From Bradyrhizobium sp. 132 (GTDB taxonomy: Bacteria; Pseudomonadota; Alphaproteobacteria; Rhizobiales; Xanthobacteraceae): a stretch of 62,818 nucleotides of DNA. The translations under genes and the position numbers were made by a program. The stretch covers positions 1-62,818 of the forward strand of contig NZ_JADPKY010000142.1 of assembly GCF_023074185.1 (NCBI RefSeq), in the 5' to 3' direction. The notes beneath the pieces were generated by a model. It did not search any database. It was not told where the DNA came from and saw nothing but the letters and a program-made list of their open reading frames with translations. Of this stretch, positions 50,743-58,983 are shown piece after piece (positions within the stretch are counted from its first letter, which is position 1; each line of letters starts with the position of its first letter).

Positions 50743-51714
50743 ATGAAGACACTCACCGGCATCATTGCAGCCGCTCTGCTTGCGGTCTCAGCCCCCTTGG
50801 CGACCGCACGCGATTTCCGTTCCGCCGACATCCATCCCGCTGATTATCCGACCGTCGAGGCCGTCAAGTTCATGGGCAAGCAGCTCGCGACGGCGAGCGG
50901 CGGCAAGCTTGGTGTGAAGGTGTTTCCCAACGGAGCCCTGGGCTCCGAGAAGGACACCATCGAGCAGCTCAAGATCGGCGCACTCGACATGATGCGGATC
51001 AACGCATCGCCCTTGAACAACTTCGTGCCGGAAACCATCGCGTTGTGCCTGCCCTTCATCTTCCGGGACACGCAGCACATGCGCACGGTCCTTGACGGGC
51101 CGATCGGCGACGAGATCCTGGCGGCCATGGCGCCCGCAGGCCTGATCGGCCTCGCCTATTATGACAGCGGCGCCCGGTCCATCTACACCGTCAAGGCACC
51201 GATCAAGTCGCTCGCCGACCTCAAGGGACTGAAGATTCGCGTCCAGCAATCCGACCTGTGGGTCGGCATGATCCAGAGCCTCGGGGCCAACCCGACGCCG
51301 ATGCCGTATGGCGAGGTTTATACCGCGCTCAAGACGGGTCTGGTGGACGCTGCCGAGAACAACTGGCCCTCTTACGAATCCTCGCGCCATTTCGAGGCCG
51401 CCAAGTTCTACAACGTCACCGAGCACTCCCTGGCGCCCGAAGTTCTCGTGATGTCCAAGACGGTCTGGGACACGCTGAGCAAGGAAGATCAGGCGATGGT
51501 CCGCAAGGCGGCCAAAGAATCGGTGCCGGTCATGCGCAAGCTCTGGGACGAGCGTGAGCAGGCGTCCCGCAAGACGGTCGAGGCGGCCGGCGTTCAGGTC
51601 GTGACGATCGCCAACAAGGCGGAATTCGTCGATGCGATGAAGCCGGTGTACGACAAGTTCGCCGGCGACGAGAAGCTGAAGGGCCTCGTCAAGCGGATCC
51701 AGGACACGAAGTAA
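50743..51714 (+). CDS. TRAP transporter solute-binding protein, DctP type
   Basis: A 323-residue periplasmic receptor. Signal peptide LTGIIAAALLAVSAPLATAR. The mature protein has FPNGALGSEKDTIEQLKIGA and KGLKIRVQQSDLWVGMIQSL. YTALKTGLVDAAENNWPSYE carries the substrate-binding Asn of the family. It is the first gene of a complete TRAP operon; the ligand is probably an organic acid. Confidence 0.92.
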   Translation: MKTLTGIIAAALLAVSAPLATARDFRSADIHPADYPTVEAVKFMGKQLATASGGKLGVKVFPNGALGSEKDTIEQLKIGALDMMRINASPLNNFVPETIALCLPFIFRDTQHMRTVLDGPIGDEILAAMAPAGLIGLAYYDSGARSIYTVKAPIKSLADLKGLKIRVQQSDLWVGMIQSLGANPTPMPYGEVYTALKTGLVDAAENNWPSYESSRHFEAAKFYNVTEHSLAPEVLVMSKTVWDTLSKEDQAMVRKAAKESVPVMRKLWDEREQASRKTVEAAGVQVVTIANKAEFVDAMKPVYDKFAGDEKLKGLVKRIQDTK

Positions 51715-51787
51715 GACCATAGCGTCGGTCCGGCGTCGCCGCATGGCGACACCGGACACCGCAAGGAGACGCGCAAGGGAGACCTGG

Positions 51788-52339
51788 ATGACAGACCCAC
51801 ACGTCGCAAGCCACGAGCAGGGGGAGGTAGCCGAACGCCCGTCTACCGGCTTGCTGTCGCGGATCAATGCCGTCGTCGCTCGCGCGGGGATGTATCTGTC
51901 GGTGACCGGGCTGCTCGTCATCGTCACCATCGTGTTCTACCAGGTGTTCGGACGTTACGTGCTGAATTCCAGCCCGACCTGGACGGAGAACCTTGCGCTA
52001 GTTCTGATCCTGTATGTCACGCTGATCGGCGCCGCTGTCGGCGTGCGCGATGCGGGACACATCGGAATGGACAGCTTGCTGGTGATGCTTCCTGATCAAG
52101 TGCGTGAGAAGATCGAACTCGTGATCCACGTCCTGGTGGCCGTGTTCGGTATTGCGATGGCCTACAACGGCTGGATCCTCGGGTCGTCGGTCGGAACGGT
52201 GAAGATCCCCAATCTCGGCCTGCCGGAGGTCATCCGCTACGTGCCGCTGATCGCCTCCGGCGTTTTGATCGTTTCCTTTTCAATCGAGCACATCATTGCT
52301 CTCCTGCGCGGCGAAGAGGTCGTCCCCTCATGGAATTGA
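51788..52339 (+). CDS. TRAP transporter small permease, DctQ type
   Basis: A 183-residue membrane protein with four helices (VTGLLVIVTIVFYQVFGRYV; NLALVLILYVTLIGAAVGV; IHVLVAVFGIAMAYNGW; VPLIASGVLIVSFSIEHIIA). Start at ATG 51788 with AAGGGAGACCTGG, rather than the frame from 51743. It overlaps the large permease by 10 bases. Confidence 0.88.
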   Translation: MTDPHVASHEQGEVAERPSTGLLSRINAVVARAGMYLSVTGLLVIVTIVFYQVFGRYVLNSSPTWTENLALVLILYVTLIGAAVGVRDAGHIGMDSLLVMLPDQVREKIELVIHVLVAVFGIAMAYNGWILGSSVGTVKIPNLGLPEVIRYVPLIASGVLIVSFSIEHIIALLRGEEVVPSWN

Positions 52340-53622
52340 TCATTCTCGGCGCCACTTTCTTCGGCTTTCTCGTCATCGGTGTACCCGTTGCCTTCGCGAT
52401 CGGTCTCTCGGCGATTTGCACCATCCTTTACGAAGGCCTGCCGGTCGCCGTCATCTTCCAGCAGATGATGTCGGGGATGAACATCTTCTCCTTCCTCGCC
52501 ATCCCGTTCTTCGTCTTCAGCGGTGAGCTGATGCTGCATGGCGGCGTCGCCGACAAAATCGTGCAGCTCGCCAAGAACCTCGTCGGGCACATCCGCGGCG
52601 GGCTCGGCATGTCGAACGTGGTCGCCTGCACGCTGTTCGGCGGCGTCTCCGGTTCGCCCGTGGCTGACGTGTCGGCAATGGGGGCCGTGATGATCCCCAT
52701 GATGAAAAAGGAAGGCTTCGACACCGACTACGCCGTCAACGTCACCACCCATGCCTCGCTGGTCGGAGCGCTGATGCCGACCAGTCACAACATGATCATC
52801 TATGCGCTCGCCGCCGGCGGCAAGGTATCGATCGGCGCGCTGATCGCCGCCGGCCTGCTGCCGGCGCTCGTGCTGATGGTATGCATGCTGGCCGCCGCTT
52901 ACGGGGTCGCGGTGAAGCGAGGCTATCCGGCCGGCAAGTTCCCGGGCTGGCCAGCGGTTTTTCGCTCGTTTGCGGCCGCTCTGCCTGGCCTTCTGATCGT
53001 CGGCATCATCCTCTCAGGCATCCTCTCGGGCGTGTTCACGGCAACCGAATCCGCGGCCGTCGCGGTCACCTATACGATCCTGCTGACGTTCTTCATTTAC
53101 CGCACAATGACCTTGCCGAACTTCCTGCGCGCTGCGGCCAAGGCGGTGAAGACGACGGGCGTGGTGCTGCTGCTGATCGGCGTCTCCACCATGTTCCAGT
53201 ATCTGATGGGACTGTACGAGGTGGCCGATTTCGCCGGCGACATGATGAGCAAGGTCTCGACGCAGCCCTGGGTCATCTTCCTGCTCATCAACGTCATCCT
53301 GTTCGTGCTCGGCACGTTCATGGACATGGCCGCGACCATCCTGATCTGCACGCCGATCTTCCTGCCGATCGCGATGAAGGCGGGCATGGATCCGGTGCAG
53401 TTCGGCATGCTGATGCTGATCAACTGCGCGCTGGGGCTGAACACCCCGCCGGTCGGAACCACGCAGTTCGTAGGCTGCGCCATCGGTGGCATCTCGGTGG
53501 GCGCGGTGATGCGCACCATCCTGCCGTTCTACGCCGCTCTGATCGCAGCTCTGATGTTCGTGACCTACGTCCCCGCCTTCTCGCTGTGGCTACCCCGCCT
53601 GCTGATGGGCTACAAGGGATAG
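52330..53622 (+). CDS. TRAP transporter large permease, DctM type
   Basis: A 430-residue membrane protein of about 12 helices. FSFLAIPFFVFSGELMLHGG and FGGVSGSPVADVSAMGAVMI are signature segments, as is GLNTPPVGTTQFVGCAIGGI near the end. The length is typical. It completes the TRAP importer and is followed after 23 bases by an SDR. Confidence 0.92.
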   Translation: MELIILGATFFGFLVIGVPVAFAIGLSAICTILYEGLPVAVIFQQMMSGMNIFSFLAIPFFVFSGELMLHGGVADKIVQLAKNLVGHIRGGLGMSNVVACTLFGGVSGSPVADVSAMGAVMIPMMKKEGFDTDYAVNVTTHASLVGALMPTSHNMIIYALAAGGKVSIGALIAAGLLPALVLMVCMLAAAYGVAVKRGYPAGKFPGWPAVFRSFAAALPGLLIVGIILSGILSGVFTATESAAVAVTYTILLTFFIYRTMTLPNFLRAAAKAVKTTGVVLLLIGVSTMFQYLMGLYEVADFAGDMMSKVSTQPWVIFLLINVILFVLGTFMDMAATILICTPIFLPIAMKAGMDPVQFGMLMLINCALGLNTPPVGTTQFVGCAIGGISVGAVMRTILPFYAALIAALMFVTYVPAFSLWLPRLLMGYKG

Positions 53623-53645
53623 CAGCAACACAGGAGAATCTATCC

Positions 53646-54452
53646 GTGACTGACTATCGCAAGCTCTTCGATCTCACCGGCAAGACCGCCGTGGTGCTCG
53701 GCGCCGCATCGGGCATCGGCAAATCGTCAGCCGAGGCGCTGGCCGGGCTCGGTGCCCGTGTCGTCTGCGCCGATCGCGCGCTTGATGCCGCCGAAGCGAC
53801 CGCCGCCGGCATTCGCGACAAGGGCGGCTGGGCCGAGGCGGCTGCGTGTGACGCCGCGAGCGCTGCGGACGTCAATGCGCTGGCCAAAACCGTGATGCAG
53901 AAATTTCCGCGGCTCGATATCGCGGTGACCACGCCCGGGCTCAACATTCGCAAGACCATCCTCGACTATACCGAGGAGGATCTCGACCGCGTCCTCAACC
54001 TCAACATCAAAGGCACGGTCTGGTTCTTCCAGGCGTTCGGCCGCATCATGGTCGAGCAGAAGGGCGGCAGCATCATTGCCTGCTCCTCGGTGCGTGCGGT
54101 GACCATCGAGCCGGGCCTGGGCGTCTACGGCTCGACCAAGGCGGCCATCGGCCTGCTGGTGAAGGGGTTTGCTTCCGAGGTCGGACGCTCCGGCGTGCGC
54201 GTCAATGCGATCGCGCCGAGCATCGCCGAGACCGCGCTGACCGGCCCGTTCAAGCAGCGTCCTGACATCTACAATCTTTACGCCGGCCACACCGTGTTCA
54301 ACCGCTGGAGCAGCGCCGACGAGGTCGCGACCGCCGTCGCCTATCTCGCCTCGGACGCCGCAAGCTATGTCAGCGGCAGCACGCTGTTCGTCGACGGCGG
54401 CTGGACCGCGGTGGACGGGCCGCCGACCGGCCTCACCCAGCTGCACAAATAG
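53646..54452 (+). CDS. Short-chain dehydrogenase/reductase
   Basis: A 268-residue NAD(P)-dependent enzyme: cofactor motif LGAASGIGKSSAEAL, catalytic YxxxK in VYGSTKAAIGLL, and end motif YVSGSTLFVDGGW. The NNAG motif is replaced by TPGLN (about 95-99), a variant. GTG at 53646 after AGGAGAATCTATCC. As the last gene of the TRAP operon, it probably oxidises or reduces the imported substrate. Confidence 0.87.
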   Translation: MTDYRKLFDLTGKTAVVLGAASGIGKSSAEALAGLGARVVCADRALDAAEATAAGIRDKGGWAEAAACDAASAADVNALAKTVMQKFPRLDIAVTTPGLNIRKTILDYTEEDLDRVLNLNIKGTVWFFQAFGRIMVEQKGGSIIACSSVRAVTIEPGLGVYGSTKAAIGLLVKGFASEVGRSGVRVNAIAPSIAETALTGPFKQRPDIYNLYAGHTVFNRWSSADEVATAVAYLASDAASYVSGSTLFVDGGWTAVDGPPTGLTQLHK

Positions 54453-54461
54453 GGCGGTTGT

Positions 54462-55160
54462 CTAGCCGGTGAAGCCTGCACGCTGGCGCAGTTCCTTGTG
54501 ATCTGCGCCGGTCAGCAGCGCGATCAGCGCGGCCGCTTCTTGCGGATGCGCGGCCCGCGTGGTCACGCCGGCCGTGTACATCGTCACGAGCTCGCAGCCC
54601 GGCGGCAACGCCCCTGATAGCGCGATGCCGTCGGTCGCGATGATCTCGGTCGCCTGGGTGCAGCCGATCGGACGCGTCGCGGTCGATGACGCAAGCTCCC
54701 GCATCGCGGCCGCGCCATTGGGAAAAATCTTGAGGCGCGAAGCAACCTCATAGGCGATGCCGAGCTGATCCAGGACTTTTGCGACGTGCTGTCCCGCTGT
54801 CGAGGCTCTGGTATCCGGGACGTAGATTGCGTCGGCGCTGCGCAGCACTTCGCGCAAATTGGCCTCGGTCTTCACCGTCACCTTGGGATCGCGGCTGCGG
54901 ACCGCCAGCGCGGTCTCGACCCGGCCGACATCTGCGATGGAGGAGGGGGTGACGAGCTTCTCCTCCGCGAGCTTCGCAAGCAGCGCCTGCGTCAGGATGA
55001 CGAGATCGGCCGCCGTCCCCGCGCGCAGCTTGTCGGCCATGATGCCGACCGCGCCGAACTCACCGTCGATACCGAGGCCGGTCTGCGCCTTGAAGGGCTC
55101 GCTGAGGCCGCGTACCAGGCCTTGCGCCGCACCTCCGCTCAAAACATTCACTGTCGTCAC
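54462..55160 (-). CDS. ModA-like substrate-binding-fold protein without signal peptide
   Basis: A 232-residue protein of the type II periplasmic-binding fold: VTTVNVLSGGAAQGLVRGLS, GIDGEFGAVGIMADKLRAGT and DLVILTQALLAKLAEEK, as in ModA molybdate-binding proteins. GTG at 55160 overlaps the stop of the molybdenum hydroxylase gene (GTGA). The mature-like sequence begins at once, so no signal peptide exists and the protein should be cytoplasmic. Possible roles: molybdate sensor, cofactor-insertion helper or ligand binder. It is the last gene of the 57759-54462 series. Confidence 0.78.
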   Translation of the reverse strand: MTTVNVLSGGAAQGLVRGLSEPFKAQTGLGIDGEFGAVGIMADKLRAGTAADLVILTQALLAKLAEEKLVTPSSIADVGRVETALAVRSRDPKVTVKTEANLREVLRSADAIYVPDTRASTAGQHVAKVLDQLGIAYEVASRLKIFPNGAAAMRELASSTATRPIGCTQATEIIATDGIALSGALPPGCELVTMYTAGVTTRAAHPQEAAALIALLTGADHKELRQRAGFTG

Positions 55161-57292
55161 GATGCTAGCTCCATGGCTGCGATGATCTTGGCGCGCGTGA
55201 TCGGCAGGTCGCGCACGCGCACGCCGAGGCAATCGTAAACGGCATTTGCGATCGCCGCCGTCACCGGGCCGTGGGCGGCCTCGCCGGCGCCGGCCGGCTC
55301 GATCTCCGGTCGCTGAACGATCTCGACATCCACCGCCGGCACCTCGCTGAAGGTCAGGATCGGATAGTCGGTCCATGACGTCGATGTGATCCGCATCCGG
55401 TCGAAGCGGACGCGTTCCTTCAACACCCAGCTTGTCGCCTGGATCGCGCCACCCTCGATCTGGTTAATGACACCGTCCGGATTGACGGCCTCGCCGACAT
55501 CGACCGCAAGCGTCAGCCGCTTGACGCGGATGTCATCAGTGCCTTCGATCTCGGCAATCGCGGCGCAATAGGCCCCTGTGTTCTTGTAGCGGGCGAAGCC
55601 GACGCCGTGGCCCGTGCCGGACTGCTTCTGCGGTTTCCACTGCGCGCGTCGTGCCGCGGCGCGGATGACGTCCTTCGCCCGCTCGTCGCACAGATGACGC
55701 AAGCGGAACGCGATCGGGTCCTCGCCGCGCAGGGCGGCGATCTCGTCGAGCAGGGACTCGATGGCGAACACATTGCCTTGTCCGCCGAGTGTCCGCAGCG
55801 CCGAGGTCCGCACCGGCATGGTCAGCAGCCGGTGGCTCGTAACCGTCCAGGCTGGGAGGTCGTAGAGCGGAATGGAGTTCCGATCGCCGCCGCCGCCGTT
55901 GGCAGCGGGCGGGTTGGTCGAGATCATGCGGGGGTAGGGGTTCGCAATCTCGGTCGCGGCAAGCAGCGCGGGCTGTGCCGCGCGCCCCGGTCGCGCCGCG
56001 TGGCCGTTGCTCCAGATCGCATGACGCCAACCGACGATCTCGTTGTCCGCGTCGAGATCAGCCTCGACCTCGATCGCCATCGCTGCGCCAAACGGCGCGT
56101 GGGCCATCTCGTCTTGGCGCGACCACTGCACCCGCACCGGACGGCCGCCTGCCGCTTTCGCCAGCAGCACGGCATCGAGCGCGACGTCGTCGGCGGCATT
56201 GTGCCCGTAGCAGCCCGCACCCTCCATGTGCTCGACCACGATGTTTTCGGCCAACAGCTTGAGCACGATCGCGAGATCGGCGCGCAGCAGGTAAACGCCC
56301 TGGCTGTGCGTCCAAACGTGGACACGATCGTCGCCGGCCCATTGTGCCATGGCGCAGGAAGGCGCGATCGAGGCATGCGCGATGTAGGGGCGGGTGTATT
56401 GCCGGCGGAGAGTCCGAATGGGCTTGCCTGTCGTTGCCGCCATCCTGGTGTCGATGACATAAGTCTCGACCGGCTGGCTCTTCAGGAAGCCCGCCAGATC
56501 ATTTTCATCGGGCAACGGTTCGCCGGCTGACCATGTCGCGCCCTTGCGCAAGGCTTTCAGCGCGGTTTCCGCCGCTGCCTCGCTGTCCGCAACCACGCCG
56601 GCAAAGCCGCCGTCGCGGACGATCGCGACGAGGCCGGAAACGGCGCGCGCGGCCGCTTCGTCCAGTGCGATTAGCTTGGCGCCCGAGACGTGCGGCCGCA
56701 ACACGCGTCCGTGCACCAGGCCCGGCAGCGCGCAGTCATGAATGAAGCGCGGCCGTGCGAACACCTTGTCGGGAATATCGACGCGCTGGACCGAATGTCC
56801 GGCGATAGCGCGTTTGGCGAAGTTCTTCGTTGTCGCGCCCGCATTGGCGTCGTGGTCGAGCGAGACGTCGCCGGCAAGCTCCCAATAGCTAGTCCTGACA
56901 TTGCCGGGGCCCGAGATCGTGCCGTCATCGATCTCGAGCAGCGACGCATCGACGCCGAGACGTTCCGATGCCGCGACGAGGAAGCGCTGGCGCACCTCGG
57001 CGCAGGCGTGGCGCAGCGCGCGGCCGGACTGCTGGATTGAGAGGCTGCCCGAGGTGACGCCCTCGTTCGGGCTGGTCGCCGTGGAGGCACGGATCATCTC
57101 GATCCTGATGATATCGACGTCGAGCTCGTCGGCGGCGATCTGCGCCAGCGCCGTGACGATGCCTTGGCCGATCTCGACCTTGCCGGGCGAGATCGCGATA
57201 CGGCCTTCGCCGATGAGCCTCACCCAGGAGGACAGCTTTGGATTGGCCGCGAGGCTGACCGGCAGCGTCGGGGCAGGGGACGCCGTACTCAT
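55157..57292 (-). CDS. Molybdenum hydroxylase large subunit (xanthine dehydrogenase family, IorB/nicotinate dehydrogenase-like)
   Basis: A 711-residue molybdopterin-binding subunit. Blocks: GRIAISPGKVEIGQGIVTAL, ARPRFIHDCALPGLVHGRVL, FAIESLLDEIAALRGEDPIA and, near the end, EPAGAGEAAHGPVTAAIANA with the catalytic Glu in AGE. The ATG at 57292 overlaps the small-subunit stop. There is no FAD subunit, the layout of isoquinoline 1-oxidoreductase and some nicotinate dehydrogenases, which hydroxylate N-heterocycles next to the ring nitrogen. Electrons would go to a cytochrome or other acceptor. The substrate is not proven. Confidence 0.88.
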   Translation of the reverse strand: MSTASPAPTLPVSLAANPKLSSWVRLIGEGRIAISPGKVEIGQGIVTALAQIAADELDVDIIRIEMIRASTATSPNEGVTSGSLSIQQSGRALRHACAEVRQRFLVAASERLGVDASLLEIDDGTISGPGNVRTSYWELAGDVSLDHDANAGATTKNFAKRAIAGHSVQRVDIPDKVFARPRFIHDCALPGLVHGRVLRPHVSGAKLIALDEAAARAVSGLVAIVRDGGFAGVVADSEAAAETALKALRKGATWSAGEPLPDENDLAGFLKSQPVETYVIDTRMAATTGKPIRTLRRQYTRPYIAHASIAPSCAMAQWAGDDRVHVWTHSQGVYLLRADLAIVLKLLAENIVVEHMEGAGCYGHNAADDVALDAVLLAKAAGGRPVRVQWSRQDEMAHAPFGAAMAIEVEADLDADNEIVGWRHAIWSNGHAARPGRAAQPALLAATEIANPYPRMISTNPPAANGGGGDRNSIPLYDLPAWTVTSHRLLTMPVRTSALRTLGGQGNVFAIESLLDEIAALRGEDPIAFRLRHLCDERAKDVIRAAARRAQWKPQKQSGTGHGVGFARYKNTGAYCAAIAEIEGTDDIRVKRLTLAVDVGEAVNPDGVINQIEGGAIQATSWVLKERVRFDRMRITSTSWTDYPILTFSEVPAVDVEIVQRPEIEPAGAGEAAHGPVTAAIANAVYDCLGVRVRDLPITRAKIIAAMELAS

Positions 57293-57759
57293 GATGCCGC
57301 CATCTGCGACGCCGCCCGCAGTACGGCGCGGACCATGCGATTGTGCGATCCGCAGCGGCACAGATTGTGATCCAGCGCCGCTTTGACCTCCGCCTCCGTC
57401 GGCGACGGATTGCGCTTCAGCAACGCCGCCGCGCTGATCAGGATCCCGGAGACGCAATAGCCGCATTGCATCGCCTGTTCGGCGATAAAGGCACGTTGCA
57501 GCGGGTGCGGTTGCTCTGCCGTGCCGAGGCCCTCGACCGTGACGATGTCCTTGTCCGCGACCGACCACATCGGCAAGTCGCAGGAGGCCATCGCGCGGTC
57601 GCCGACCATGACATAGCAGGCGCCGCACTCGCCGGCTCCGCAACCGAAATGCGGACTGGTGACGCCGAGCGGGCCGCGCAGCACATCGAGTAGCGTCCGG
57701 TCGGGAGCGGCATCCACGGACGTGGCCGCGCCGTTGAGCTGGAATTGAATGGTAGACAT
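57289..57759 (-). CDS. Molybdenum hydroxylase [2Fe-2S] small subunit
   Basis: A 156-residue ferredoxin-like subunit. Plant-type cluster: HFGCGAGECGACYVMVGDRA, with a further Cys at ASCDLP. Second cluster: QAMQCGYCVSGIL and LCRCGSHNRMVRAV. All eight expected cysteines are present. It overlaps the large-subunit gene by 4 bases and is the first gene of the oxidoreductase unit. Confidence 0.92.
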   Translation of the reverse strand: MSTIQFQLNGAATSVDAAPDRTLLDVLRGPLGVTSPHFGCGAGECGACYVMVGDRAMASCDLPMWSVADKDIVTVEGLGTAEQPHPLQRAFIAEQAMQCGYCVSGILISAAALLKRNPSPTEAEVKAALDHNLCRCGSHNRMVRAVLRAASQMAAS

Positions 57760-57774
57760 TGTCGCTCTACAGCC

Positions 57775-58749
57775 TCAGGACTTGTCGAACTTCTTGACGA
57801 CGTCGGCCCATTTTTCGATGTCGCCGCGCAGGAATTTCTCAAATTGGTCCGGCGTCATCGACATGGGCACAGCGCCCTGCTCGGTCCAAAGCTTTATGAT
57901 GTCGGGGCGCTTCACCATCGCGTTCACGGCGGCATTGAGCTTGTCGATGACAGGTTTCGGCGTGCCGGCCGGCGCCATCAGGCCGAGCCAGATCGTGGCT
58001 TCATAGCCTGCCACGCCTGCCTCGATCGCCGTCGGTACGTTTGGCAGCACCGCTGAGCGCTGCTTGCCAGTGGTCGCGAGCGCGCGGACCTGGTTCTCGC
58101 CGATATTAGGCGCCATAGCCGGCACTGCGTCGATCATCATCTGCACCTGCCCGCCGATCACGCCGCTGCGCGCCTCGCCGCTGTTGCGGTAGGGGACGTG
58201 CACGAGGTCGATGCCGGCCATGGCTTTGAACAGCTCCCCGGCCATGTGATAGGGCGTGCCTTGGCCGGAGGACGCGTAGTTCAACTTGCCCGGCTGCGAT
58301 TTGGCGAGCGCGACGAACTCCAGCAGTGTCTTCGCTGCGACTTGCGGGTTCACCACCATGACGAGATCGGAATAGTTCACCGGCGCGATCGGCGCGAGGT
58401 CACGCATCAGCTCGTATTTGCGTTTATCCGGCGTCAGCAGGGATTCGTTTGCGGTCTGGGTGTTGGACATCATCAACAGCGTGTAGCCGTCGGCCGGCGA
58501 CTTCGCCGCTTCGACCGTGCCGATGACGCCGCCCGCGCCGGTTCGGTTCTCGATCACGAAGGGCTGGCCGAAACTCTGCTGAAGGGCGTTGCCGATCAGC
58601 CGGGCCGCAACGTCGGCCGGTCCGCCGGCGCCGAAGGGCACGACGATCCGGACCGCGTGGTTGGGATAGTCTTGCGCCAGGGACGGGGCTGCGGAGAATG
58701 AGCTGAGCAGGCCGGCGGCCAGCGCCAGCATAAATTGTCGGGCCGTCAC
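57775..58749 (-). CDS. Tripartite tricarboxylate transporter receptor, TctC/Bug type
   Basis: A 324-residue periplasmic binding protein: signal peptide MLALAAGLLSSFSAAPSLAQ, then YPNHAVRIVVPFGAGGPADV and FVIENRTGAGGVIGTVEAAK. The C-terminal AVNAMVKRPDIIKLW is typical. GTG at 58749 with GGGAGGTGGGT in front. No TctA/TctB permease is nearby. Bug proteins close to heterocycle hydroxylases can bind aromatic or pyridine acids. It lies 15 bases upstream of the hydroxylase genes and is probably co-transcribed. Confidence 0.88.
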   Translation of the reverse strand: MTARQFMLALAAGLLSSFSAAPSLAQDYPNHAVRIVVPFGAGGPADVAARLIGNALQQSFGQPFVIENRTGAGGVIGTVEAAKSPADGYTLLMMSNTQTANESLLTPDKRKYELMRDLAPIAPVNYSDLVMVVNPQVAAKTLLEFVALAKSQPGKLNYASSGQGTPYHMAGELFKAMAGIDLVHVPYRNSGEARSGVIGGQVQMMIDAVPAMAPNIGENQVRALATTGKQRSAVLPNVPTAIEAGVAGYEATIWLGLMAPAGTPKPVIDKLNAAVNAMVKRPDIIKLWTEQGAVPMSMTPDQFEKFLRGDIEKWADVVKKFDKS

Positions 58750-58983
58750 ACCCACCTCCCCGAAGTCGCTTTTGTTGGCCGGTACTGTAGCGGCAGGGGA
58801 GGCGGGCTGTCGACGGCTCACAAAGCCGACGGTGCCGGGAATATCGGGCGGTTGGCGGTGTGGCCGCGCCGCTCTTCGCAGGTGCGGCAGGAACCGGCAG
58901 CGCAGACGGCCTGAGCAAATCGCATGGGCGTTGCCGGATAAATACGCTCGGCTGACAGGTATTTTGGTGTTACCAAATTGGAC

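Noticed and set aside
52881..54452. One long plus-strand frame joining the TRAP large permease region to the SDR
   Set aside because: The first half is out of frame with the permease and reads non-protein-like sequence; the SDR starts at GTG 53646.
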